Shown: positions 13,699 to 23,080 of the stretch, piece after piece | Layout: each line of letters opens with the position of its first letter | How positions within the stretch are numbered: the first letter of the stretch is position 1 | NCBI RefSeq assembly: GCF_003627815.1 | Contig: NZ_CP032698.1 | Span: 7,502,001 to 7,566,000 of the forward strand | DNA from: Streptomyces hundungensis | Lineage (GTDB): Bacteria; Actinomycetota; Actinomycetes; Streptomycetales; Streptomycetaceae | Length of the DNA: 64,000 nucleotides | Direction: 5' to 3' | Made by a program: the position numbers and the translations under genes | Notes under the pieces: generated by a model | The model's input: the letters and a program-made list of their open reading frames with translations, nothing else | Database searches by the model: none | What the model was told of the DNA's origin: nothing

Positions 13699-16540
13699 CA
13701 CCTCCGCCGCCCTCCAGCAGGAGCTGCTGCGCCGGGCCCGCGCCCGCGCCGCCGGCCGCTCCACCCCGGAGCCCACGGCCCCCCGCCCCGCCGGCCCCGC
13801 TCCGCTCACCCACGCCCAGCGCCGCATGTGGCTGATGGAACGCCTCGGCCGCGGCGGCGCCCAGTACAGCGTGCCGTTCGCGACCCGGCTGCGCGGCCCG
13901 CTCGACCTCGACGCCCTGAGCTCCGCACTCACCGAGCTGGTACGCCGCCACGAGATCCTGCGCACCCGCTACGGCCGCGAGGGCGAGGAGCCCTACCAGG
14001 AACCCCTGCCCGCACCCGACCGGATCACCATCACGGTCATCGACACACCGGACGACGGCGACGCCCTCCTGACCGGCGAGGCCCGCCGCCCGTTCGACCT
14101 CGCCGAAAGCACGCTCCCGCGCGCCCTGGTCCTGCGCCACGCACCACAGGACCACACGGTGCTTCTGACGTTCCATCACATAGCCATCGACGGCGGGTCG
14201 TTGGACACCGTCGCACAGGAACTCACCGCGCTGTACGAGAGCTTCGTGGAAGGCCGCCCCGCCGCGCTGACCGAGCCGCCCCAGTACGCGGACTTCGCGC
14301 GCCGCGAGCACGCCGACGCGGCCGGCCTGGAAGACGGTCTCAACCACTGGACCCGACGTCTCGCCGGAGCCACTCCGCCGCGCCTGCCCCGGCCCGCGAC
14401 CCCTCCCGCCGACATCGCCGAACACCCGGCGGCGACCCGCACCACCGAGCTCGGCGCATTCGTCCTGCCCGCCCTCCGCGAGCTCGGCAAGCAGCACCGC
14501 GCGACCGCCTTCACGGTGAACCTGGCCGCCGCGTTCGCCGCGCTGCACCGCCTCACCGGCGAACTGGACCTCGTCATCGGCTGCGCCGCCACCCACCGCG
14601 AGGGGCCGGCGATGCGCGGCCTGGTGGGCCTGTGCGTCAACACCCTTCCGGTACGCGTCGACCTGTCCGGCGACCCCGAGTTCACCACCCTCGTCGAGCG
14701 CGTACGCGACGCACTCCTCGACGCGCAGCAGCACCGCGACGTCCCGTTCGACCTCATCCTGGAACGCCTCGGCAGCGGCGCGCGCGGCGACGACGGCACC
14801 CCGCTCCTGCGGGTCACCTCGGACATCGTGGGCGAACAGACCGCCCTGCGCCTGGCGGGACTTGAGGCACGTTACGTCGAAGTCGGCGTCGGGGAAGCCA
14901 AGTTCGACCTGACCCTCGGACTGCTCGACACGGACACCCCCGCGAGCCTCGTCCAGCACGGGCGGGCCGCCCTCGACGAGGAGACGGGCCGCGCCCTGGC
15001 CGACTCCTTCGCCGAACTGCTCACCGCCGTCGCGGCCGAGCCCGCGCTGCGCCTCTCCCAACTGCCCGGCCGCCTCGCCGAGCCGCGGTCCGCCTCGGCC
15101 CACCCTGCCGAACTCCGCCTGCTGGCCCACCCCGAGACGGCCGACGCCCATGTGCCGGATCCGGCGGGCGGCCCCCTGGTGGCCTACGCGGTCCTGAACC
15201 GCACCGGCGGACCCTCGCCCGTCCAGCTCCGCGCCCATCTGCGCACGGTGCTCCAGCGCGACCTCGTCCCGGCCGCCGTCGTCCTGCTCGACAGGATGCC
15301 GCGCACCGCCGACGGCTCCGTCGATCACACACGGCTGCCCGTCTCCCCGACCCCCGCCGCGCCCAAGAGCCGCCACATCGAAGCGGTGACGGAGGCCTTC
15401 GCCGGGCTGCTCGACCGGCGGCCCGGCCCGGACGACGACTTCTTCGCGCTCGGCGGACACTCCCTGGCCGCCGTCCAGCTCGCCGAACGTCTGCGCGCCT
15501 CGCTCACCCTGCCGCTGGTCGGCCTCGACATCATGCAGACCCGTACGCCCCGCGCCATCGCGGCCCTCCTCGACACCCGCGCGGTGCAGCGGGCCACGGC
15601 CGTCACGGCGTCGGCCACGGCCGTGCGACCGCGCCGCACACGCGAGGGCACCGTCCTGGTGACCGGCGGCACGGGCGGCGTCGGGGCGTTCGTCCTGCGC
15701 GAACTGGCCGCCCAGGGAAGGCCGGTGCTGGCCCTGACCCGACCGGAGTCGGCGCACCTGGTCGGCGGCGACGGCATCGAGGTGATCGAGGGCGACCTCG
15801 GCGACCTGGACAGTCTGCGCGCGGCCGTGGAGAGCGCGGACGCCGTGATCCACGCCGCCTGCACCTTCACCCGCCCCGAGGTCGATGTCGCCGCGATGAG
15901 GGCCATGGTCGAGGCCTGGCGCGGCGGCCCCTTCGTCTTCGTCAGCAGCGTCGACGCCTATGGCCGGCCGGCCGGCTCCCAGGTCGCCGAGGAATCCGCG
16001 TCGCAGGCCCCGGTGAGCCCGTACGGACAGGCCAAACTCGACTGCGAGCGGCTCCTGTTGAGCGCGGCGGGCACCGAAGGCCGGGGTGGCGCGAGCGCCG
16101 TGCGCTCACCCATCGTATGGGGAGCCCACGACCGCCTCCGCGATCAACTGCGCTGGGGTGCAACGGGGTTGCTGTACCAGGCCGCCCTCACCGGGCGCCC
16201 CATCGCACTGCCCGCGTCCGGCGCCGGGGGCCGTGACTGGTACGGGGCGCCCTGGGTCCACGCGGCCGCCCTGGCCCGCGCCGTGACCTCCTGCCTCGAC
16301 GCGCCCGTCCACGGCGTGGCCAACGCGGTCGGCGGACATGTGGCCTGGTCCGACCTGACCGCCGAACTGGTGACGCTGCTCGGCAGCGACAGCGTCGTCA
16401 CGTTCGGCGAAGAAGTGCACCAGGACCTCGACCACCCCTGGCACTACCGCGCGGACCGCCTCGCGACGGCGCTGCGCCCGGCTCCCGGCGAAGACCTGCA
16501 TACGGTCCTCGCTGAGATGATCGCTCCGTCGGGCGCGTAA
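13685..16540 (+). CDS. NRPS C–(eroded A)–T–reductase terminal protein
   Basis: This 951-aa protein has four regions. A C domain with HHIAIDG at about 164. A stretch (about 490–560) resembling only the C-terminal subdomain of an adenylation domain, where the A10 Lys is replaced by Ser (ADGSVDHTRL). A carrier (GGHSLAAV, Ser about 592). A Rossmann domain from about 655 with TGGTGGVG, a Ser in VSSVDAYG and YGQAK (YxxxK), as in NAD(P)H-dependent terminal reductases/epimerases. It cannot activate its own substrate, so its carrier must be loaded in trans, and it likely releases the product as aldehyde or alcohol (inference). The ATG lies 14 bp inside the preceding gene. Confidence 0.87.
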   Translation: MAATDTSAALQQELLRRARARAAGRSTPEPTAPRPAGPAPLTHAQRRMWLMERLGRGGAQYSVPFATRLRGPLDLDALSSALTELVRRHEILRTRYGREGEEPYQEPLPAPDRITITVIDTPDDGDALLTGEARRPFDLAESTLPRALVLRHAPQDHTVLLTFHHIAIDGGSLDTVAQELTALYESFVEGRPAALTEPPQYADFARREHADAAGLEDGLNHWTRRLAGATPPRLPRPATPPADIAEHPAATRTTELGAFVLPALRELGKQHRATAFTVNLAAAFAALHRLTGELDLVIGCAATHREGPAMRGLVGLCVNTLPVRVDLSGDPEFTTLVERVRDALLDAQQHRDVPFDLILERLGSGARGDDGTPLLRVTSDIVGEQTALRLAGLEARYVEVGVGEAKFDLTLGLLDTDTPASLVQHGRAALDEETGRALADSFAELLTAVAAEPALRLSQLPGRLAEPRSASAHPAELRLLAHPETADAHVPDPAGGPLVAYAVLNRTGGPSPVQLRAHLRTVLQRDLVPAAVVLLDRMPRTADGSVDHTRLPVSPTPAAPKSRHIEAVTEAFAGLLDRRPGPDDDFFALGGHSLAAVQLAERLRASLTLPLVGLDIMQTRTPRAIAALLDTRAVQRATAVTASATAVRPRRTREGTVLVTGGTGGVGAFVLRELAAQGRPVLALTRPESAHLVGGDGIEVIEGDLGDLDSLRAAVESADAVIHAACTFTRPEVDVAAMRAMVEAWRGGPFVFVSSVDAYGRPAGSQVAEESASQAPVSPYGQAKLDCERLLLSAAGTEGRGGASAVRSPIVWGAHDRLRDQLRWGATGLLYQAALTGRPIALPASGAGGRDWYGAPWVHAAALARAVTSCLDAPVHGVANAVGGHVAWSDLTAELVTLLGSDSVVTFGEEVHQDLDHPWHYRADRLATALRPAPGEDLHTVLAEMIAPSGA

Positions 16541-16651
16541 GCAAGCCGCGCGGTACGGCGGTCGTCGCGCCCAGCACGTCCATGGTGCGCGACCCGCCGT
16601 TCCGCGCCGGGTCGAACCGGCCCCGTCCCACCAGCACGAGCAGGAGTTCAT

Positions 16652-17311
16652 GTGTTCCCCGAGCAGTCTCACCGTCCCACCGCCCACCCCAGCCGGCTCG
16701 ACCACCGCGTCCGCGCCGGACGGTCATCGGCGCGCCGGGCCGTCGCGGTGGCCGCGCCGATGCTCGCGGCGGCGCTGATCGCTCTGGAACTCGGGGCGGG
16801 GCCGTCCGCACAGGCGCAGACACCGGGGCCCATGTCGGCCGGACACACCCGTGCCGCCGAAAGCGTGGTGCACAGCCCCAGGGCTCCCCTCGAAGCCACC
16901 GTTTCCGAGGGACAGGTCAAGGAGGTGGCTCCGGGCGGCGTCCTCACGTATCCGAGTGTGACCAGCTGCCTCACCTTGACGGTACGGCTGCGCGGGGGCG
17001 GCCTGGTCGGGGCACATGCCAGTCTGTTCCAGGTGCCCGGCGAACTGCGTTCCGACCGGATACTGCCCGCCCTGAAAGCCCGCGTCGGTGGCCGGCCGGT
17101 GCTTGCGATCGAGGTCAGGGGGGCGGTCGGCGCCTGGCATCCGAGCTATTTCGTCAAGGCGATCGAGAGCTACGGCGACGCGGACCCGGTGCCGGTCCCC
17201 GCAGGCCAGGACGTGGAGGGCCTCGCTCGCGCGGTGGCCGACGGCCTGGGTCGCCCCCGCCCGCTCGTCACCGTGCGGGACGTACCGGACGGCGACCAGA
17301 TCATCCGCTGA
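16652..17311 (+). CDS. Secreted protein with possible CheD/CNF-like deamidase fold
   Basis: This is a 219-aa protein with a GTG start and AGGAG upstream. The N-terminus is basic, followed by an Ala/Leu-rich hydrophobic stretch (about 30–55, ending in AQA), so export or membrane anchoring is likely. In the following domain, TSCLTLTVRL...GAHAS places Cys106 and His122 fifteen residues apart, with a glycine-rich turn between them. This echoes the Cys/His pair of CheD and CNF glutamine deamidases. It follows the NRPS genes on the same strand by 111 bp, but no link to them is evident. The fold call is tentative; otherwise it is a secreted protein of unknown function. Confidence 0.55.
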   Translation: MFPEQSHRPTAHPSRLDHRVRAGRSSARRAVAVAAPMLAAALIALELGAGPSAQAQTPGPMSAGHTRAAESVVHSPRAPLEATVSEGQVKEVAPGGVLTYPSVTSCLTLTVRLRGGGLVGAHASLFQVPGELRSDRILPALKARVGGRPVLAIEVRGAVGAWHPSYFVKAIESYGDADPVPVPAGQDVEGLARAVADGLGRPRPLVTVRDVPDGDQIIR

Positions 17312-17351
17312 GCCCGGCCGCGCGGCCCGCGCGGACTGACGGGGGCGGGTG

Positions 17352-18758
17352 TCAGCGCAGGGTCGTCGGCGGAAGGAATTCGCGCGGCGCCTCCCGGTGC
17401 CACCATGCCCCCGTCGTGCGCAGTTCGTGCCACGTGGTGAAGCGGTAGCGCCAGACGCGGGCGCGAATGAAGACCGGCGGAGCGTCGGGGAACGGATTGT
17501 GCCGCACCAGACGCAGCGTGTCCCGGTCGTGGTCCAGGAGCCGTTCGACGAAGGCACTGAACCAGGAATAGCCGTAGGACGGCGAGAGCGCGAGAAACCA
17601 GAGAAGCCAGTCGAGGCGCAGATGGTAGGGCGCGAACTGCCGTGGCAGGCGCCGCACATCGCCCGGCTTTCCGTGGAATTCGTACTCCCGCCAGACCGTC
17701 GACTCCGTGATGTGCGCGTCCGCCGTTCCCTCGATGACGACCTCGTGCCGGATGCGTGTGACGCTCCCGAAGGCCCCGTAGGAGTTCACCAGATGCAGCG
17801 GCTCGTACGTCGTGTTCATCCGCTGTCCCCGGGAGAGGAGATTGCGGGCCGGCCGATAGCTGAGGGCCAGGATCAGCGCGGCGACGATGAGGACCACGAT
17901 CCGGTACCAGAGCGCGGGGCTCGGCAGCGACGGAGGAGTGGCCACGAGTGAGCCGTCCAGGGCGGAGGCGGCGAGGACGATGGTCAGCCAGTTGAGCCAG
18001 GCGAAGTTCCCCGAAAGCACCAGCCACAACTGGGTGCAGATGATCAGGGAAGCGGCGACGCTCGCCACCGGCTGAGGCGTGAACAGGGCGACGGGCACGA
18101 CGAGTTGGACGAAGTGGTTGGCCGCGACCTCCACCCGGTGGACGGGCTTGGGCAGATGGTGGAAGAACCAGCTGAGCGGGCCGGGCATCGGCTGGGTCTC
18201 ATGGTGGTAGTACAGGCAGGTCAGGTCGCGCCAGCACGCGTCGCCGCGCATCTTGATGAGTCCGGCGCCGAACTCCACGCGGAACAGCACCCAGCGGAGC
18301 AGCCACAGCAGGACCACCGGCGGGGCGACCTCGTCGTTCCCCAGGAAGACGGCGAGGAACCCGGTCTCCAGGAGCAGCGACTCCCAGCCGAAGCCGTACC
18401 AGGTCTGGCCCACGTTGACGATCGACAGATACAGCGCCCACAGCACCGCCCAGAGTCCCATCGCCGCCCACAGCGGCACGGCGTCGGCGGCGCCCGCCAC
18501 GACGGCTGCGGCAAGCAGCGCACCGGCCCAGGCGCACACCGCGAACAGCCGGTCGGAGTACCGCAGTTGGAACAGGCTCGGCGCCGCGCGGAAGGGCACG
18601 CGCCGCACGAACTCGGGCACGGGCAGCATCCCTCGCTCCCCGATGAGTGCCCGGAACTGTAGGGCCGCCGCAGTGAACGCCACCACATAGACGGCGGCGA
18701 GCGAGCGCTGGAACACCAGTCGGCCGAGCCAGTACGCCGACGACGAGAACCACTCCAT
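17352..18758 (-). CDS. Lipase maturation factor family membrane protein
   Basis: This is a 468-aa integral membrane protein with about eight hydrophobic helices in the first 330 residues and a soluble C-terminal region. Characteristic family segments are YSDRLF, WESLLLETGFLAVFL, GAGLIKMRGD..WRDLTCL and, near the end, RRLPRQFAPYHLRLDW. Vertebrate LMF1 helps lipases fold in the ER; the bacterial role is unknown. GGAGG precedes the ATG. The gene converges on the preceding secreted protein gene with a 40-bp gap. Confidence 0.88.
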   Translation of the reverse strand: MEWFSSSAYWLGRLVFQRSLAAVYVVAFTAAALQFRALIGERGMLPVPEFVRRVPFRAAPSLFQLRYSDRLFAVCAWAGALLAAAVVAGAADAVPLWAAMGLWAVLWALYLSIVNVGQTWYGFGWESLLLETGFLAVFLGNDEVAPPVVLLWLLRWVLFRVEFGAGLIKMRGDACWRDLTCLYYHHETQPMPGPLSWFFHHLPKPVHRVEVAANHFVQLVVPVALFTPQPVASVAASLIICTQLWLVLSGNFAWLNWLTIVLAASALDGSLVATPPSLPSPALWYRIVVLIVAALILALSYRPARNLLSRGQRMNTTYEPLHLVNSYGAFGSVTRIRHEVVIEGTADAHITESTVWREYEFHGKPGDVRRLPRQFAPYHLRLDWLLWFLALSPSYGYSWFSAFVERLLDHDRDTLRLVRHNPFPDAPPVFIRARVWRYRFTTWHELRTTGAWWHREAPREFLPPTTLR

Positions 18759-19090
18759 GGCGGGGCGCCTCCAAGGGGGAGTGGGCGGTGGGTGTGGATG
18801 GCGGGCGGCGGGGGAGAGCGTGCGATTTCTTCGTAGCCGGGATCGCGGTGTCAGGCGAGGCGGCCGACGGCGGCGTCACCCGCTCGCGCGACAACCGTGA
18901 TGATCGGACAATGCCCGGCGGCCCGAGGTGGGCATCACGCCAGCACCGCCGCGACGGTCCGGATGGAGCTGGCCGTTTCGCACAGCCGATTCCGCCGCAC
19001 CCGCGCCTCCTTTCCCTTCCCCCATCTCCCCCTTTTCCCAGTCTCCCCGTACGACAGAACAACGCGGCCCCGTCCGCAGGCGCCGTGCCG
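18759..19090. other. Intergenic region, unclear start of the I36-type gene
   Basis: The 332 bp between the divergent starts must hold promoters for both neighbours. The frame of the I36-like protein is open through most of this stretch, but the translation is Arg/Pro-rich without a signal peptide. I see no clear gene, and no strong ribosome binding site. Confidence 0.4.
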
Positions 19091-19564
19091 ATGGCGGACG
19101 TCAACGATCTCCCGGGGATTCCGGAGAAAAGCTCCGATCGGTTGTTTCGGGACAGCCGATATGCCCCTCGCCGATTCGTCGCCGCCGCCTCCGGCGTCGT
19201 CTCCGCCGGACCGCACGACAACAACGGCGCCAGTGTGTCCGGGGTCGCGGGCATCAGCCCGAACGAAGGCTGCACACCCGGCTATTTCTGCATCTACACC
19301 GGCGCGAACTACACCGGAACCATGTTCCGGATGTACCACTGCGTCGAATACCACCTCAACAACTGGGACGGCGTGGGTTCCTGGATCAACGACAACACCG
19401 GCGGCGCCCACGCCCTGATCCAGGACCGCAACTACAACACGCTGGTCGACACCGACACCGACACCGACCCCGACACCGACACCGACACCGACACCGACCC
19501 CGACAACAACTGGTACAACGGCAATTACAACTTCGCTCCGGCCTGGCACGTCAAGGCGTGCTGA
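19091..19564 (+). CDS. Peptidase inhibitor I36-like protein with Asp-Thr repeat
   Basis: This protein has about 157 aa. The Cys/aromatic core (GYFCIYTGANYTG, MYHCVEY, NNWDGVGSWINDN, ending WHVKAC) matches the I36 family of small extracellular metalloprotease inhibitors/crystallin-fold proteins of Streptomyces. Between core and end lies a run of Asp-Thr dipeptides encoded by GACACC repeats (19447–19506), which could bind cations. Family members are normally exported, but no signal peptide is visible from this ATG or upstream in frame. The start is therefore uncertain, and the gene may have a damaged 5' end. Confidence 0.6.
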   Translation: MADVNDLPGIPEKSSDRLFRDSRYAPRRFVAAASGVVSAGPHDNNGASVSGVAGISPNEGCTPGYFCIYTGANYTGTMFRMYHCVEYHLNNWDGVGSWINDNTGGAHALIQDRNYNTLVDTDTDTDPDTDTDTDTDPDNNWYNGNYNFAPAWHVKAC

Positions 19565-19623
19565 CGGGACGAGCCCACGGACCGACCCGCCGACGTGCAC
19601 GCATCCTGACGTGCTGACGCGCC

Positions 19624-19667
19624 GCCAACACGGTGCGGGTGCCGCTGTCGCCCCGCACCGTGTTGGC
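19624..19667. terminator. Bidirectional terminator
   Basis: A 16-bp perfect inverted repeat (19624–19639 / 19652–19667) with a 12-nt loop sits between two convergent genes, 60 bp after the I36-type stop and 20 bp before the terD stop. No T-run follows, which is common in Streptomyces. Confidence 0.8.
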
Positions 19668-19686
19668 CCCAAGTGCGCGCCCTGGA

Positions 19687-20262
19687 TCAGACGTTGACGC
19701 CGTAGTCCGAGGCGATGCCGGCCAGCCCCGAGGCGTAACCCTGGCCGACGGCGCGGAACTTCCACTCGGCGCCGTGCCGGTAGAGCTCCCCGAACACCAT
19801 CGCGGTCTCGGTCGAGGCGTCCTCGCTGAGGTCGTAGCGGGCCAGTTCGGCACCGCCCGACTGGTTGATGACGCGGATGTAGGCGTTGCGCACCTGGCCG
19901 AAGTTCTGGCCCCGGGCCTGCGCGTCGTGGATGGAGACCGGAAAGACGATCTTCGCGACGGGCCCCGGGACGGTGGTGAGGTCGATGTGGATCGTCTCGT
20001 CGTCCCCCTCGCCCTCACCGGTGAGGTTGTCACCGGTGTGGCGCACCGAACCGTCCGGGCTGGTCAGGTTGTTGTAGAAGACGAAGTGGCTGTCGGAGAG
20101 CACCCTGCCGCTCTCGTTGCACAGCAGCGCGCTGGCGTCGAGGTCGTGGTCCGTGCCGGTGGTGGTGCGCACGTCCCAGCCCAGGCCCACCGTGACGGCC
20201 GCAAGGCCGGGAGCTTCCTTGCTCAGCGAGACATTTCCGCCCTTGCCCAGGCTCACGCCCAT
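19687..20262 (-). CDS. terD: TerD family protein
   Basis: This 191-aa calcium-binding TerD-domain protein belongs to the tellurium-resistance/stress family. Typical segments: [12 protein letters not shown] at the N-terminus, [46 protein letters not shown] and [19 protein letters not shown]. The acidic loops are the known Ca2+ sites. GGAGGAACGAC precedes the ATG. No other ter genes are nearby, so this is one of the dispersed TerD paralogues common in Streptomyces, with a general stress or developmental role rather than a tellurite operon. Confidence 0.93.
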   Translation of the reverse strand: MGVSLGKGGNVSLSKEAPGLAAVTVGLGWDVRTTTGTDHDLDASALLCNESGRVLSDSHFVFYNNLTSPDGSVRHTGDNLTGEGEGDDETIHIDLTTVPGPVAKIVFPVSIHDAQARGQNFGQVRNAYIRVINQSGGAELARYDLSEDASTETAMVFGELYRHGAEWKFRAVGQGYASGLAGIASDYGVNV

Positions 20263-20438
20263 GTCGTTCCTCCGTGGTTGTGCCGGTTCCGTCGTCGGAA
20301 TACAACGCCCGGCACGCGGCTACGGTTCCACGATTGCGCAATCCTTGAAGTGGGTTCGCCATCGTTGCGGTGCGGCCGGCAGTGGCCGACCGCACCGTCG
20401 CGGAACACGTGCGCCTCAGTGCGTGGAGACCACCATGG

Positions 20439-21485
20439 TCAACGGGGATCCGGGCCGGCCGGAGGGGCGCCGGTGGTCGCGGCGTCGTACAACGCCTTAG
20501 TGGCCGTGTCGAAGTACGCGCTGTACGAGATCTGCGAGGTGTTGCCGCCCGTGTGATAGCCGCCGATGACTCCGACGACCGCCCATCCGCCGCCCGACCA
20601 CGGCACCAGCATGGGCCCGCCACTGGTGCCGCCCACGAACCCGTCGCAGGCGACCCGTTCGAAGACGCCGGGGTCCACCGGATCGTCGCTGACCCACTTG
20701 GTGGTCCGGCTCCGGCACTCCAGCGGCTTCTGCGCGCCGCCGGGATAGCCGATCATGCGCACCGAGGAGTGGGAGTACCCAGACCCGGTCAGCAGATGCA
20801 CCCCGCCGACCGCGTCCTCCAGCCGCTGTCCGTCCTCGTTGGGTTCGGTGACCGCGAACCCGAAGTCATAGGCGGCGCCCGCGTGTTCACCCCGGTCGTA
20901 GTACTCCTGCGAGACGTACACGCCGTTGTCCCGCACGGGAAAGATGCCGAACGGTGTGAGCCCGTCGTGGTATTGCGGCACGAACCCCAGGTGACGCCGG
21001 GGAGAGTCGCCCGAGTATCCCTTCAGGCAGTGCCCGGCACTCAGCACCAGATCCCGGCCGGGGCTGCGGACCACGGAACCGCTACAGGTGCGTCCATCTC
21101 CCGAGGCGTCCGTCCAGAAGAAGGTGCCCGCTTGCGGGATGCCGTCGAAGCTCCGGCTCGGGGGGATGGACTCACCCGGGCGCGGGCCGTCCCCGCTGGG
21201 GGAGGCGTCGGTTGCCCCCGGGGTGTCATGCGTACCTCTGCCCGTGGCTTTGCCGGTGCCGGTGCCGGTGCCGGTGCCGGTGCCGGTGCCGACGCTGGCG
21301 CTGGCGTCGGCGGGCCGGGCGGCCGTCAACCGAGCGGCGGTCCAGTAGGCGCCGAGCCCGGCCGCGTCCGATCTGGGGGCCGTGGGGGTGCCTGCGGCGT
21401 ACGCCGTCGGACTCAGGCCGCCGGACAGCAGGAGGGCGGCCCCGAAGCCGACGGCATGTCGGAAGATCCTGGTCCTGGGCACCAT
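20439..21485 (-). CDS. Secreted trypsin-like serine protease
   Basis: This 348-aa secreted protease has a signal peptide (about residues 1–30, ending TAYA) and a Gly-Thr repeat linker, encoded by a 6-bp tandem repeat at about 21251–21290. The chymotrypsin-fold domain has catalytic His152 in LSAGHC, an Asp in AAYDFGF and Ser288 in GGTSGGP. Three or four cysteines suggest disulfides. I chose the ATG at 21485 for its GAGGGG site and signal peptide; the frame is open far upstream. It acts outside the cell, substrate unknown. Confidence 0.88.
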   Translation of the reverse strand: MVPRTRIFRHAVGFGAALLLSGGLSPTAYAAGTPTAPRSDAAGLGAYWTAARLTAARPADASASVGTGTGTGTGTGTGKATGRGTHDTPGATDASPSGDGPRPGESIPPSRSFDGIPQAGTFFWTDASGDGRTCSGSVVRSPGRDLVLSAGHCLKGYSGDSPRRHLGFVPQYHDGLTPFGIFPVRDNGVYVSQEYYDRGEHAGAAYDFGFAVTEPNEDGQRLEDAVGGVHLLTGSGYSHSSVRMIGYPGGAQKPLECRSRTTKWVSDDPVDPGVFERVACDGFVGGTSGGPMLVPWSGGGWAVVGVIGGYHTGGNTSQISYSAYFDTATKALYDAATTGAPPAGPDPR

Positions 21486-21827
21486 CAATTCCCCTCTACG
21501 GAGACATATCTGACGCCTCACCATACGGCGATCGCGGTGGGGCGCAGAAGCACGCCTGGCCGCCGGGCGCGGCGACGGGAAGGGAAAACGGCTGATGGAC
21601 GCGGGCCTTGGGCACCACGGGCGAACACACCACACGGCGAAGCCCCTTCCCCGCCCTATGTTGACCGGCCCTATGTGGGCCCTGTGGGGTCCTATGTGGT
21701 GGCCACATGTGGTGGACTCCCACCCGGGCTGCACCTCCTCCGAGCAGGCGCCATAGGCAGTTCGCTATGACCATGTTCCCCGCAGGGGTCTTGGACGGCG
21801 GTGGGCCCCGGCTGTTCTGCTGGGGCC
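21486..21827. promoter_or_regulatory. Divergent promoter region with CCTATGT repeats and CCACATGTGG palindrome
   Basis: This 342-bp region separates the protease (minus) and beta-lactamase (plus) genes. It contains three direct CCTATGT copies (21655, 21670, 21691) and a 10-bp perfect palindrome CCACATGTGG at 21703–21712. The same palindrome occurs twice near 55.4 kb. This looks like regulator-binding sequence. No gene is seen here. Confidence 0.5.
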
Positions 21828-22847
21828 ATGCGAGACAACACGACACACCTTGCGTTCCCGCGCCGCTCCCGCACGACCTGGTCCGCGGCACTCATCGCCC
21901 TCACGGTGCTCACCACCGGCACCGCTTCCACCGCGCAGGCGGCCGAGGCCCACGACCGGCCGACCGTCACCACCTCAACGGCGCCGGGGTCGCTCCATGG
22001 GGGTAGCACACATGGAGGTGGCACACATGTAGGTGACACACAAGGTGTGGCGGACGAGCTGAGGCGTCTGGAAGCGGCCCACGATGTACGCATCGGCGCG
22101 TACGCCGTCGACACGGTGACCGGACGGGCCGTCAGCTACCGGGGTCACGAGACGTTCCCCTCCCTGTCCACCTTCAAGGCCATGGTGTGCGCGGCCGTCC
22201 TCGACAAGGCGCGCCATGTGGAGCCCGGGCTGATGGAGAGGGTCGTCCATTGGAAGGCGGGCGAGGAGGTCGCCAATTCGCCCGTCACCGCCGGACAGGG
22301 CGAGAAGGGAATGACGGTCGCTGACCTCTGCCACGCGGCCATCACCCGGAGCGACAACACCGCCGGAAATCTCCTGCTCCACCAGATCGGCGGCCCTCTG
22401 GGCATGACCCACTACTACCGCTCGCTCGGCGACCCCATCTCCCGACTCGACCGCTGGGAGCCGGAGTTGAACGACTGGAAGCCCGGCGAGCGGCGTGACA
22501 CCACGACCCCCGCCGCCATGGGCCGCGATCTCGCGTGGACCTCGCTGGGCAGCGCCCTCGTTCCGGCCGACCGGGATCGCCTGAACAGTTGGCTGCGGGC
22601 CACCGTCACCGGCGGCGAACGCATCCGGGCCGGCCTGCCCCAGGACTGGACGGTGGGTGACAAGACCGGCACCACCGACGCCTATGGGTCCGCCCATGAC
22701 ATCGCCGTGGCCTGGCCGAAGTCGGGCCACCCCGTGATCCTCGCGATCTACACCAACCACACGACGGCCGACGCCGCCGTGGACAACGCGGTGATCGCCC
22801 AGACCGCGTCGGCCCTGGCCCACGGCCTCGGGACCGAGGCGCCCTGA
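21828..22847 (+). CDS. Class A beta-lactamase
   Basis: This is a secreted 339-aa serine beta-lactamase. All class A landmarks are present: S114-T-F-K (SxxK nucleophile), S175-D-N, a Glu in RWEPELND at about 211 (general base), and K279-T-G. The signal peptide ends near AQAAEA at about residue 40. The linker contains Gly/Thr/His repeats (GSTHGGGTHVGDTQG) encoded by near-repeated ACACATG sequence. The start at 21828 is the ATG that gives a normal signal peptide; the ribosome site is weak. It hydrolyses beta-lactams outside the cell; the spectrum cannot be told from sequence. Confidence 0.92.
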   Translation: MRDNTTHLAFPRRSRTTWSAALIALTVLTTGTASTAQAAEAHDRPTVTTSTAPGSLHGGSTHGGGTHVGDTQGVADELRRLEAAHDVRIGAYAVDTVTGRAVSYRGHETFPSLSTFKAMVCAAVLDKARHVEPGLMERVVHWKAGEEVANSPVTAGQGEKGMTVADLCHAAITRSDNTAGNLLLHQIGGPLGMTHYYRSLGDPISRLDRWEPELNDWKPGERRDTTTPAAMGRDLAWTSLGSALVPADRDRLNSWLRATVTGGERIRAGLPQDWTVGDKTGTTDAYGSAHDIAVAWPKSGHPVILAIYTNHTTADAAVDNAVIAQTASALAHGLGTEAP

Positions 22848-23080
22848 CACGTGGACCGGCGTCGGGCGGTACAGGAAATGGTGGGGCGGCGGATCGGTTG
22901 CCGGTGGCGGGCGGCGACGGTTCCCACCGATCCCGGCCCGAACCGCCGCCTTCCGGCGCGTCCTGGCGTGCCGCCGCCACATGGTTCTGTCAGGGTCGGC
23001 GTGGTACACCCCCATGGTGCTGCGGCCCGCGCGGCACGGCACTCCCGGGACACGTTCGCAGAGGGAAGTGAGACCACGGC

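Noticed and set aside
13418..15853. Long minus-strand frame opposite the terminal NRPS gene
   Set aside because: Same reason: low-complexity translation, no start signal, and clear C, T and reductase motifs on the plus strand.
19447..19506. Repeat array considered as a CRISPR
   Set aside because: The unit is 6 bp without spacers and lies in a coding frame; no cas genes occur in the window.
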